A DNA stretch of 64,000 nucleotides. Source: Rhodamnia argentea (Eukaryota; Streptophyta; Magnoliopsida; Myrtales; Myrtaceae). A program made the position numbers and the translations under genes. The notes below the pieces were generated by a model. It did no database searches and was not told the DNA's origin. It worked only from the letters and a program-made list of their open reading frames with translations. The stretch's first letter is position 1; each line of letters starts with the position of its first letter. The DNA lies in assembly GCF_020921035.1 (NCBI RefSeq), contig NC_063151.1:30386934-30450933 (forward strand). The letters run 5' to 3'. Positions 12,590-25,500 of this stretch are shown here, piece after piece.

Positions 12590-13080
12590 ATTGAGTCTTA
12601 AATCTTTTGTATTGGTGTCAATTTAGTCCTAAACCTTTTATTGGTGCCAATTGAGTCATAAACCTTTTTGGATTGGTGTCAATCTAGTCATAAACTTTTT
12701 ACAATTATACCAATTGAGTTAATTCGATAAATTGTGATAAGAAATTGCTAATGTGGACGTCGGATGTCCTGTGTGAAACGGTCGGTGCTAATATAGATAT
12801 TCTTTAATTTTTTCAAATAATTTAGATAATTTTTTAAAAAGCTTATTAAAAATTATTTAAAATAATTGAAATAATATTGAAAATATCTACGTCAATGCTA
12901 GCCATGTCACATAGGATAACCGACGTCCACATTAGCGATTTCGGGCCAAAATTGATTGGATTGACTCAAATTCATACGAATGCAAAAAGTTTTAAAACTA
13001 AATTGACATCGATATAAAAAGTTTATGACTCAATTGGCACAAATACAAAGTTTATGACTTTTTGGACACTTTTCCTGCAA
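12590..13080. repeat. Foldback/MITE-like element, family 2
   Basis: Long inverted repeat. The inner left arm (about 12745-12810, with GCTAATGTGGACGTCGG) pairs with the inner right arm (about 12880-12945, with CCGACGTCCACATTAGC). The outer arms carry repeated GTTTATGACTCAATTGGCAC-type phrases. No coding capacity. Likely a non-autonomous MULE-like or foldback element. A single arm of the same family occurs at 37040-37285. Confidence 0.75.
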
Positions 13081-15079
13081 ATATAGGCTACATTTTTTAG
13101 CAAATGCAAAAAAAAGTAAGCGTGGCGCATTTGAAGATGAAAATCAATGTTCACGAGTAAAGTTTTTGTGATAAATTGAGGTTCTACTTTCATTGTTATA
13201 GAGATCGTAAGCTAAAATATACTCGACTCATGTTAACACAATATTTATAAAAAAAAAAAGGGTAAAAAGGTATTACAGTAATATTTTTCTTTTCCGTTGA
13301 CCTAAAGGAAATAGATGGAAATGGGAAGGTGTTCTGAAATATGAGCTAGGGTGTGATTGTGAAAGCTTGCGAACAGTACCGAATGATCGATTTGACTTTG
13401 CTATGGAAAGTCGAGGAACTAAGTTAGATATTCGCAAAGTTCAAGGACGAGATCGCATGTTCCACAATAGTTTAGGAACTTGTGACTGTTCCGTATCCGA
13501 TGAAACGAAATGACGTCGTTGAAAGGCTATTCGAGAGTTGCATCCACCGAATTAATAGTTTAAGGACGACCTTACAAACGGAGTCAAGTTCTTTCTCTGA
13601 TCAGATTTTTTTTTGTCCGTAATTGGCGAGGACATGCTACCAAAGTAATCCTTCCCTCGCACACAACCTCTGAACTATTCCAAACAAAAACCAAAGGTAG
13701 TAAAAGCACTTCTCTCTCTCTCTCTCTCTCTCTCAATAAATTGTCCATTGAATAGGGTACAAATTGGAGTGAGGGCACATGAAAAGCCTCCCTCTGCAAT
13801 CATTTGAATGTAGGGATCCAACGTTCCACAATGGCCACTTTGGACTTTGCCTCCTTTTCCATTCAAAAGACCCAACGTTCACTTTTTTTTTGGGGTCGAA
13901 CAACGTTCGCTTTAAAAATATAATTTCTATTTCTTTTTTTTTTTTTGGGAGACCTTTATTCCATTCTAGTGACTAGCAATAACCCAAGACAGCTGGAGGG
14001 TCCGAGGCATGATAGTCGCAGCACCCGGCCCATAATTAACTCAATTGAGGAATCCATGAGTTTGGTAACGTGGTTAGATCATTGTAAAGATATGAATTAC
14101 CCATTTAAAAGGAAATTTTTTCTTTCCTTTAAAAAAAGCGTGACTCACGAGTCAAAGGCTACGAGCCGACATCAAGCATGCTAAAATGGTTTAAAGAGAG
14201 CTAAATATGTTACATATTCCTTAACGGTGGCTAAAAAGAAAAAACCCCCTTGACAATGTATTATATGCGCTGATCGAGTCAAACCACTTTGAAGTATTGT
14301 ATGAAAAAGAGGAGAACGGTATCGGACCTGTCATCAATTCTAAGGTAACCGCGAAGTATGCTAATAAAAATAAATAAATCTACCCACAACCATGAGGTAT
14401 AATTCAGGGATCGACAAAGGGGAAGAACAACGTTCTTGTTCAAAATCGAGCACCTATATAATGTCAATGTTAACCACGGGGCAGAAAATGTCAGATGATG
14501 AATATGCTATTTCTTCTTTGGCGTTAGAACTTGGCAAACCAATTAAAAGTCCAAGGGAGGGAGTTCGAATGCTACATCTGGAGTGCGATCATCATGATCT
14601 CTCCTAGTGTCGGTCGGTATCATAATGGTGCAGTGGCATGCAATCGCGTATAATTAACGGACCGAAAATGCTTGTCCAACAAAAAAAAAAGGACAAAAAA
14701 TGTGGCATTACGAATAACATACGACGTTGGGCAAAAAACAAAAGAAAAGAAAAAAAGAATAACATTACGACGACGGGGCGATCATCTCTTTGGACCACAT
14801 ATTGTCGTCCAGTCGGATGATCGGTGGGCCCCCGACCCCCGGGACTCCCCCTTGTCACGGGCCTTCGCCCTTTTGACTCGCCGTCGCTTGCCACGTGGAA
14901 CTGATCTCTCGAGTCAAACAAAAGTCTCTCGCCTAACGCGACGGGGGAGGAGGAGGATCCACTCCTGTAGCTGTGTAGGACTAGGAACCGGCACAACTTT
15001 CGAACTAATTTGTCGAGTCAAATTTTTTGTCGTACTCCGTCAAAATAAGGATAATGACATAAATAATTTTTAAAATTTG

Positions 15080-15515
15080 ATTCGACATATAATATCATCT
15101 TTAAATTTTTAGTTCGACTAATATAATCTTCGAACTTTAACTCAATATGTTAGGTGATTCATGAATTTGTCTATGAACTTTAATTCAATATGCTATGTGA
15201 TCCTTAAATTTTCAATTTGATCAATATAATTCTCGAACCTTTGAAATATATTCAACTTAGTCTATGAACTATAAGAATATGTTCAATATCGTCATTCCAT
15301 CAATTTAAATTCAAGGACGATTTTGAATATTTTTTTATAGTTTAGGGATTAAATTGAACATGTTTCAAAAATTCGAAAATCACATTAAATAAATTGAAAG
15401 TTTAGGGACCACAATACGCATTGAGTTAAAATTCGGATACTATATTGGTCAAATTAAAAGTTTAGAGACCACATAATATATTAGGTCAAAATTCAGATAT
15501 CATTCATGTCAAATT
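15080..15515. repeat. Foldback element, family 1, copy 2
   Basis: The left arm (about 15090-15290) repeats phrases such as TTTAACTCAATATGTTAGGTG. The right arm (about 15300-15510) carries their complements, such as ACATAATATATTAGGTCAAA. It closely resembles the element at 11840-12120. Confidence 0.6.
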
Positions 15516-15893
15516 TTTTCTCAAAATAATGACGTATTGAGTTTTATCGAGAAGAAAAAATAAGGACGAAATTCACGACCCTCGAAACACTCGGCTATCG
15601 ATTGGGTAGGTGACTAATGCTTTACGGTCTCGTGATCCTATGGTACGAATTCAGTAGTCTTCAACTGAGAAGCAACTCTTAATGATTGCGGACACCGTCG
15701 TCCGTCGAATTTGAGTTGCACTTCGAATAGCGTTTTCACTTTAATTTGATAGTCTCGTTTTTCTTTTCAATTTATAAAATATGTTTTGACTGTTACTCAT
15801 TTATTGTTCTCCACCTGTCATTTTTTTTCCCCTTACGGTGGAGACAACAGAAAATATATTTTCGAAAAGGCTAACGTCTCGCTTGAGGTAGAC

Positions 15894-16533
15894 TACTCTC
15901 TCTCTCTCTCTCTCTCCCTCTTTTAACTCTTTTTACACGCGGAGTTGCATTAGATGAAGCCAACCTTCCTCTGTTCCTTTTGAATGCTAGCTCCTCAGAG
16001 CACGAGAAGCTCGCTTCCTCTCCGAAACCTCCCTCAGATCCGATCTGCTGAGCTCAAACTCCGGCGAGATTTTCCAGTTCCAGCTTGGAGCTTCCGCTGC
16101 CATTCGGCGATCATCCGCTCGAGGTAAGAGAACACGTGCGCGCGATCGGCTTCGGTCTGTAGACTCCCTTACACGTCTCTGGCTTCACTGAACTGGACGC
16201 TTTCGTTGTCCAAGCTGAGTTTGGATTTCCAAGTGGTACGGTGGAACGCCGACTCTGGAGTGCTAACTTCTATCTCCGGTCTCCGCTAGCCGGTTGATGA
16301 CGGGTTCTCTTTTTGGAGTCTGATCTCTGATGGAAACACTAGCGATTTTTGTTTTTGTTTTTGTTTCGATATTCTCGAGAAGTTTAGCTGAACATGAGGA
16401 ACTCCGATTATTTAAAAGCTGATCGACGATGGAAAACGCGATTCTGCCTCTGTTTTGCAGCGGTCACACCAAAGACGATCCCGTTTCGAGTTAGAGAATT
16501 GCATTCCGGGCAAAGAGAGAGAGAGACAGAGAG
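15894..16533 (+). promoter_or_regulatory. Kinesin 5' leader with (CT)n tract and probable UTR intron
   Basis: A (CT)n tract at about 15895-15917 is typical of plant core promoters and leaders. A donor follows CGCTCGAG at 16124 (GTAAGAG) and a pyrimidine-rich acceptor, TGTTTTGCAG, ends at 16460. Together they suggest a leader intron of about 337 nt. The start codon follows at 16534. No clear TATA box was picked out. Confidence 0.55.
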
Positions 16534-19500
16534 ATGCGGCAAGAGAGCAACGGCAACGTGACTTTCATCTCGCCTGGGAAGAGCTTGAGAGGATTGAAGG
16601 CTCTGGTCTCTAATGGCGATCATCAAGCATCAGCCGCAGAGGAGATAATCAACGACGACGAGCTTGCTCAGAGGAAAGCCGAAGAAGCAGGTACACTTCG
16701 CATCTCTCCTTTCCCGATTTCTCTTTGCACTGCTATAGATGAATTGAATTAGCTTCAGAAACAGAAACTTAGCCGCCTTCATCGTAGCGATCCGATTCGA
16801 TCGGAGACGAGCTCGTTAAAGCGCATCGAAATTCGCGAAAATCGTACAAAAGATAAAACTAATTTCGGGCAAACACGGAATGCGGCGACTTTGCTTGTGG
16901 AACATTTAACGATAATTATAGATAAATCAATCTAACGAATGCCTCTGCCACCATGCCCTCGCTTTTCTCTATTTATTAATCAATACTTCATAATTTCAAA
17001 ATTTTCTCATTGAATACGTTCAATAAATGCCTCTAATTTTCAAAACGAAATCCCTGACAGTGATACCATTTGAATAATATTGACGACGAGCATTTTGAGT
17101 TCCTTGTCGCAATTAAAAAGACGGGGAAAGTTTGTAACTCTTTTTTCTCCCATCGCACGTAATTTTAATAGGACCGTAGTACTTTTCTAAGACTGTTGAC
17201 TCTTTCTAGATCCAGCTTCCGCACCTACAGGTGATTTTCACGACATTTAATCTCAACGTGACACGAGGCTAATTGTCCCAAGAGCTACTTACTCTCGTGT
17301 ATTTATATTTCCGTTCGCTTTTTCCTGGCTTGGTAGTTGGCCTAAGGTAGTCACGTCATAATTGCTTTTCATAAACCACAAAAGTAAAAGGAGGGGAGGG
17401 CAAGAAAAAGAGGAGGGGGCACTTCGTGAACCATGATGGTGGCGCATTCCGCGGGGTGACGATCCAAAGCTCTCTGCTTATGATAAATTAGATGGATCCA
17501 CCGTTAGATCTAAGGAGGGACCTACTTGGAAATGTGGTCCAAGTCCAACCAACGACACCTTCCCCACCAAAAAAACAGTGAAAAGGAGCCAAAGTTTGGC
17601 ATTGCTTTAGAAGGTTTAGATGGTTCTTTTCGTCATGAATATGCGCAGATGCAGCTTTAATTGCCGGATCGTGATGAGTCGGAGACTTTACTTAATGCCC
17701 CCTGCTTTTGTTGCGGTTTAATAAGTTTTAATTGGAGAAGCGTGAGTGATATTTCTGCAGCCGCGATAGCCTTTTCACCTTAAGCACTGCGAAAATGCTT
17801 TACACGTCAAGTTGGGAAAACGGTGGTGGAAGAATTTATGTTGTTGGGAAATTAAAATGACATATTTCAAGTTGCTTATCGTTTGAAAATATCATTGCCC
17901 ATGACTGCGTTTTAGTAGAATAATTGCATCTTGCCACGAGATTTTAAAAGTGCTTTGACTTGATTGATGATAAGTGATGTATATGAAGCATAAGATGTTT
18001 GCTAACGTAGTTGAGCTCCTCATTACACATACGCGACACAACAAGAGAAAGAACGGCACTGAAGCCGTACTAAAATGGACTAAGTAAGCTTTCGTACTGT
18101 TATCCGTCCCTTGACTACTAATAACTTGAATTACATTTTTAGTAGATTTCTGTTGCATGTCCCGAACGAATTCTTTTAAAATATTTAACTCCGAAGCAAG
18201 CTCACTATTGGCTTTCCAAAATTCTTCTTACATTATTTATTATCTTCTAAAAGAAATATCTCCATTTAGGTCTCCACTTTAATTTAGTTTTCTCATTAAA
18301 AAAAAACTTTTTCAAAGTGTAGAATTATAAAACCGTCCATTAGAAAATTTACCTGCCTTTTTAAATCTAAAAGATATCCAAAATTCATTTCGAAAATCCA
18401 CATGGGGGTGCGTCGCACATCCAATCTGGTATGATATATTCAAGTTTTGATAATAAAAAAAAAATCCTGAAAAGAACAGTGTTAGAACTGAAAAGTTCCG
18501 AGTCTTACTTTCAGCTAAGGTCCGTCATGATTGGGAACAAAGATGATTTCGAGCTAAAATAATACGAGGAACCTTGTGTTGGTCCACCAAACCAAACCCA
18601 CCTTATGCCGCAATGTCATGCTTTAAAACCGGAGCATTTGCACTCTGTTGGCATAACAGACCAAAAGTTGCTCCAACTACAGATGGAAACTTTCTGTTCT
18701 TGTTTTTCCTCTTTTCCTGAATTTTTGGTTTAAATAACAAAGCACTTCTCGTTTCCAACCAAATCCGAAATGTTTGGTGAATTTTGGTGGTCCTATATGC
18801 GGATTATATATCTAAATGGTTAATGCAATCTTGACATATTCAAGCAAACGAACTGATCGAGGAAATGCATGGGGAACTCAGAGCCGGCTGTTGGTCAATG
18901 TTTGGCAGTACAATCAAAGTCGATTCTCGTTGACCGAATTGAATAACGTGCTCAACTCGACTCGATAATTCGTGGCTCAACACTCGTCTAAGTTAATCTG
19001 ATTTCTGAAGGTCAAACTCTAATCAAGTAACTTTTCAATAGCTCAACTCGGTCCAGCTTGATGTGCAAGTAACTTGAATTATTAAAATAAAACATAACTA
19101 GAAGGTAATGTTTTTCTACATATTTACAATACTTATAAATGTATAGATATAATTAATAAGTCAAAAACTGAACTACTCGATGAAGTTCTCGCGCTACTGA
19201 AGGCAAGTATTTTCAAGTTGGAGTTCTGAAATGATGACTTGACTCAAACTGGAGAAGAGTTGAGCCGAACCAAGTAATCTACCTATCGAGCTTGAGTAGC
19301 TTAGTTTGACTCATCTAATCATTTACTTCACTAGTTGTTGCAGTGGTAAATTGGAGCGCTTCAGGTGATTATTCTGATTAGATTAAATAAGTTCCTGTTT
19401 GCCAAGATGATATATTTAAGACTACCTCCCTGACCGGACTCGTAAGCTTTTATCTCAGGGGGTCGGCCGATCTGTCGTCCCAGTCATCACTCCACCGTCG

Positions 19501-22500
19501 AGCTTTCATCAGTGCATTAAGACAATAGATGTCCTCACTTTTATCGTGTGGTAGGGTTAATGAGTAGAAGCAATTGTCTGTGTGAATTAGACACATTGAA
19601 CTGGCTCATCTCCATCCTATCAAGTGCCAATGCAACTATATTACGTCACGTTCGTCAAATGACAGACTTTCTAATCCGACGCTAGCATTTCATTTCTAAT
19701 GGATCCAACACTCCCCTGGATACTGAAAGTAAATCTCACTACCAATTACTTAGCTCTTTTGACAACAACTCGACTGTAACTTCTCAACTTTGCTAATGTT
19801 CGTGGCTGTCTGGTTATCTTAATGACCATGTGGGATTTGGTTTAGCTTCACGGAGGTATCAAGCAGCAGAATGGCTGCGTCAGATGGATCATGGTGCATC
19901 GGAGACACTGCCCAAAGAACCCTCTGAAGAGGAGTTCTGTCTCGCCCTCCGCAATGGACTCATACTCTGCAATGTCCTCAACAAAGTCAATCCCGGGGCC
20001 GTCCACAAGGTACCATTACAACAGGCTCATCAACCTTCAGCTTTTAGGCTTAGTCTTGGTATGGCACATGACAGAAACGAGTGCTTCTTAATGTTTTTGC
20101 CTGCTTCTTGTAATTGAGTAGGTGGTGGAAAGCCCTATTTTAGCTGTACAGGCTACAGAAGGAGCGGCACAGTCTGCAATACAATATTTCGAGAATATGA
20201 GGAATTTCTTGATGGCTGTCAAAGACATGAAGCTTTTAACTTTTGAAGCATCTGATTTGGAAAAGGTTTGTCATTATTTTGGACCTGTTATGTACTTCCT
20301 AATATTTCTAGTCATACTAAAGACTTGGAGCAGGAGGTTGTTGGAAAGAGGTTTTACTTGGTCACTGTTCATTTTTACATGTACAAGTTTTAGCTCCATA
20401 GAGGTAATGGCAAATAAACAGTTGAATCCCATGAGAGACGATTACTTTTGGCACTGGTTTTTTGGTCTTTCCGTTATAAGATGACTCTGACTTTGCCTCC
20501 ACAAGACATGACTAGAAATAATGAATTTCTTTATATCATCTTGAGAACTCATCCCAAATTTCAAAAGGAAGCAGCTTTCTCATCCCAAGGCTTATGACTT
20601 AATGCGAGCCACACCTGTATTTGCATTGTCAGTCTTATTTGACATTGTATTTTGAGGGAGTGGAAAACCTGTTCAAGAACTCTCTCCAGCTAAAGTTCAG
20701 CTCATTAAAATGGAATGTCTTGCCAATTAACTCCTATGGTTGGCCTAGCTTTTCTCTTATATATTCTTTGCCATGCCTTTGTTGAATCTAAGAACTGCTA
20801 ATTATTCAGGGAGGCTCATCAAGCAAAGTTGTGGACTGCATTCTCTGTTTGAAAGGATACTATGAGTGGAAACAGGCTGGTGGAATTGGGGTCTGGAGAT
20901 ATGGCGGCACAGTGAGGATCACTTGCTTCCCAAAGAGTTCTCCATCATCCTTGATTGGCAGTGAAAGTGCAGATGAGTCGATAGATGAGTCTGAATCATC
21001 ACAATATGAGCAACTATTGGAGTTCCTCCATCTGTCTAATGTGGTCTCCATGGAAGAATCCAGAGTTGCCAATGTGTTGACTTTTCTTTTTGACAATTTT
21101 GGAATTGGACTTCTCCAGGCTTACTTGAAAGAGCTCGATGGGATGGATGACTTACCTTTGAATGCAATGGTAGGTAAGATCAATACTATTGTCTTGTACC
21201 ATTGACAGTTAACTTTTGGTTGTTTTGTTCATATTAATAATGACCAATGTGTTTAGAAGACAAGCAATGAAAATGAACGGCAACAACATGAGGGGCTATC
21301 CAGTGTGTATAAAGAATAGATGGTCACAATGACACCATTTGTGTTTTGTTGCAAACTAGCATTCCCTTAAGGATAATAAGCATACTGAAGTGCTTTGATC
21401 TTTGATCATAAGCCTGACCTAACAGCATGATGACAAAGGTTGGTTCGCACAATTGCAAACACACTACCAATAAATGTGAATCTAGTTTAATCTCAAGTTC
21501 CATAGTTCATCAAACTAGTTCTTTAACTAACTATCCTGCATGTTAGTTCCCATGCAAGAACATGAATCTTTTTACGGCTTGTCTCTTGACAGAAGCGGGA
21601 CAAATAGGATCTATTATGAAATCCCAATTCTCAATGGTAACTTTGGTCAAGTACTGTCACATCATAGTGTTTCCAATTTTTGGTTTGGCATCCCACTATA
21701 TTTTTCCTTTTTGACATGCTTTAGATTTCATACCTTATCTAAGTTGATCTATGATCAGGTTGTGTGCTCCACTTATTTCAGTTAACTGAAACTGTGAACA
21801 GTAATCTGATAAAAAAAACAACATTGCAGGTAGTTGATGCTTTGCTCAGTAAGGTAGTTAAGGATTTTTCGGATCTTCTGGTCTCTCAAGGCACTCAGGT
21901 ACCAGAGTATTACAGACTCCTGATATCCAAATCCTCATTAGAAAAATGAATTTGTTTTGCCATTTTAAAATCTTTCTGGTTTTTGTGTACATGAATTTCT
22001 TCAGAAATTATCTAACTACAGCAAATAAGTCTAATATCCTCCGACGCTTTCTACAGCTTGCTCTACTTCTGAAAAAAATACTGAGAGGTGAACTTGGTTC
22101 CCAATCAAAATCTCAGTTTATGGAATGCATTACACAATATCTTCGACAAAGAACAAAGTTGGCAGCAAGTGATATTTCAAAGTTCTGTAAATGTGGTGGA
22201 GAAGGCAAGATCACTCAACCCAGTAAGAATCACTTTGAGGGTCATGTGGATCAGATCCATCTGCAACAGAAACAGCTTGAGGTATCCGAAGGAATTACTG
22301 CTTATGCTCATCATTTCTTCTGTGTTCATCCATAACAGATACATTATCCTTTAATATAAATCTTCCATTTAAGTTCTCCACAATTTTTCTGTTATCCAGC
22401 ATAACCAGCTCACCACGGTTTTGTATCTGTCCTTCTCAAGGTAAAAATAGCGCGTACTAGGATCTCCTAGCTGTTAGATAACCGTCTACCCAAAAGTTTT

Positions 22501-25500
22501 AGATGTTGGGGAATGGGCCAATTTATATATGAACCCACTTTCCCACATTAAGCTGGAACTTACACGAGGACTACCCACATCAGATAAATAACCGGAGGCA
22601 GGAGCACTAATTCAGGAAAACAGTAATAAGGAGTGCCAGGATTCGACTCTTGATCTTTATACTTATGGTTACCCTGCCAGATAAATTTTCTTTGGAAAAG
22701 CTCAGCTCTGTTTGATTTAAAAAAAATGTTCTTGGTTTTCGTTTTCTGTGAAAAAGTAAAGAAAGACAGTTCTAATTTCCTACAGATACGTTGATATGTG
22801 AACAATGTATATTTTTCTTTATGAGTCTAAATAATGAGCACATGCTTATAATCCATCACTATTACAAGATGCTTGGTGTTCAACTCCTCCATGTTATAAG
22901 TTGGTTTTCGAAGAGTTTCCATTGTTTTCATTCAAGGAGTGTTTCCAGAATGTTGCCTAAGCATTATGATCAGTTTCCTTCTCCAAGTGAAAATCAGAAT
23001 AGAAAATTTGGAGAGGTTTTAGGATACAAATAGGGCCTTAACCTGTCAGGAAACGGGTCTGATACATGTGGAATATTTGAAACATTACTCATGTCGCTTT
23101 CTTCTCCATATATCTCCAGAGTTGTCTTAGTATACAACATTGTCAATGCTTTCTAGCTGTTCAGTATTTACTGAGAACTTGTGGAAGGAAGAAGCAAAGA
23201 GGGGAACAGACGGGACCAACTAATTGGGTTTCACTGTTGTAGATGTCCCACTTATTGTGGTTTCGCTCTATATGTCTCACTTATGGAGAAAAAATGTTAA
23301 ACCAGCGTTTTGCCTTTACTCTGTAGAACAACTAATTATTGATTATGTCTGTGGAGAGCACTAACTTTATATGTCTAACAAAGCAAGTGGCATCCATAAT
23401 CCTCTAAAATGCAAGTAGATCAGTTTACTTTGTTTTCCTTCTTATGATTTTCCCGGTTTCTTGGTGTGCATCACTGTTACTATGCCAGGAATATTGAAAT
23501 AAATGATTGTTCCAACCAACAGCTGGCTTTTTTTTCAATTTTGCATTCTTCATTTCTTATATTGCCCATTGAATTGTCTGCCTTTTATGTAGGAGCTGAA
23601 ATTCTTTTTCCAAGAGACAAAGCTGGAAGTGAAACAAATCCACTCAGATTGGGAGGAAGATCTTATACGGCTTAGTGAGAACCTGGACATGTTCTCTACC
23701 TTGAAAATTTTCTTTAGTTGGATCATATTAGAACCAGCATCAATTTAGTAAGTTGCATTTACTTATGGGACTCCTATTTCTCAGATAACCATGTTAAGAA
23801 CCTTGAGATAGCCTCTTCTTCATACCATAAGGTTCTGGAGGAAAACCGCCTGCTTTACAATCAAGTCCAAGATCTTAAAGGTGTCGATCATCTCTCACGC
23901 TTCAACCTAGTTTATGCATCTTACGAGAGAAATAGTTCCTCATGAAACTTTGTTGATTGCAGGAACCATAAGAGTTTATTGCCGTGTAAGACCTTTCTTA
24001 CCAGGCCAATCAAACAGACAGTCTACAGTAGAGTACATCGGCGAAACTGGAAATATAATGATTGTGAACCCATTCAAGCAAGGAAAAGATTCCAGAAGAG
24101 TTTTCACTTTTAACAAAGTGTTTGATACTGATGTTACACAAGGTACAATTTTTCCCTGGAATAGGTTGATGCAAGTTCAATATTTACAGTCTGCCCGAAT
24201 TAATGTAAGTAGAAGCCCATTCTTTCATTTTATTTGATTGCATCACATAATTCAATCTAAAAGGACAAGTCTCGATTGGCTAGAAGAATAGAGATTTTCT
24301 ATTGCCAATTCCCCAGTTAGTTAAAGAAAAAGAAAATGGAGGAGTGAATGAACACCACAACACCCTCCTCCTCTCCCCCCCCCCCCATAACACACACACA
24401 CACAAAAAAAAAATCAACAATGGAAGTCTAATAGATGGAGGCCATGTATAGACAGCTCGAAATAAACTGAGTCATAGCCCCTACTCTGGCTTCTCCATAG
24501 AAAGCATTATGATGGTATTTTCCTCATTTCCCTTTTACTTGCAGAGCAAATATACGTCGATACTCAACCACTGATCAGATCAATCCTAGATGGTTTCAAT
24601 GTCTGCATCTTTGCATATGGGCAGACAGGCTCTGGGAAAACATATACAATGGTAATCAAAGGCGCTAGACTCGTCATTGTCTTAGTATTTGGAACTACCC
24701 AAAATATCAACTAAATATTCCCTCATCCTATGGGATTCCACATTTGTTATTCATAAATTTCTGAAACGAACATGCGGGCATTATTTTGTCACGAGCTGCA
24801 CTTACTGTGAACTTTGCTTTACAGAGTGGCCCTGATTTGACTTCAGAGGATACATGGGGTGTAAATTATCGAGCATTAAGGGACTTGTTCCAATTATCTA
24901 AGGCAAGGCTTGATGTCATAAAGTATGATGTAGCAGTTCAGATGATTGAGATCTACAATGAGCAAGTGAGGGATCTACTAGTGAGTGATGGCTCGACTAG
25001 AAGATATCCTTCTCGATATTTTCTTTCTCCATATGTTGGCAGCATGTTAAACCTCATCCAATTTTGTTACCTTCTTTCTTCTACAAGAATTAATTTTACT
25101 TGTTATGGGATATCTTCTGGACTTCCTTGACTGCTTGCACATTAGATATAAGAAACAGCCCACAACTGAATGGTCTCAATGTGCCGGATGCAAGTTTGGT
25201 TCCCGTCACATGTACCCAGGACGTCCTTGATTTAATGAGGGTAGGCCAGAAGAATCGAGCTGTTGGTGCTACTGCTTTAAATGAGAGAAGTAGCCGCTCT
25301 CACAGGTACTGATATAACAACACGATCACTTGTTTAAAGTAATAAGTACTTCAGATGATGATTCCAAGTACTTAATCTTCTGCTGGCCATCTTTGGCAGT
25401 GTATTGACTGTCCATGTCCAGGGAAAAGAGTTAGTTTCTGGATCCATTCTTAGAGGTTGCCTTCATCTGGTGGATTTAGCTGGAAGTGAGAGAGTCGACA

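Larger units (their letters stand above)
8300..15890. other. Transposon-rich intergenic region between UKL and the kinesin gene
   Basis: No gene supported over about 7.6 kb. The region is AT-rich with many homopolymer tracts. It holds a SINE (about 9285-9395), an LTR/PBS remnant (about 10839), three foldback elements (11840-12120, 12590-13080, 15080-15515) and a (CT)n tract at 13711-13733. A GC-rich patch lies at about 14815-14960. Low-complexity repeated text at 8395-8560 resembles dispersed plant repeats. Open frames here are short and share no family signatures. Confidence 0.7.

Noticed and set aside
14604..15073. Frames of about 130 codons on both strands in the GC-rich patch before the kinesin gene
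   Set aside because: Composition is driven by A-tracts and GC-rich DNA; no recognisable protein and no splice context.
24366..24412. C-run, CA-run and A-run in kinesin intron 9, considered as a regulatory element
   Set aside because: Ordinary low-complexity sequence well inside an intron, far from splice signals.
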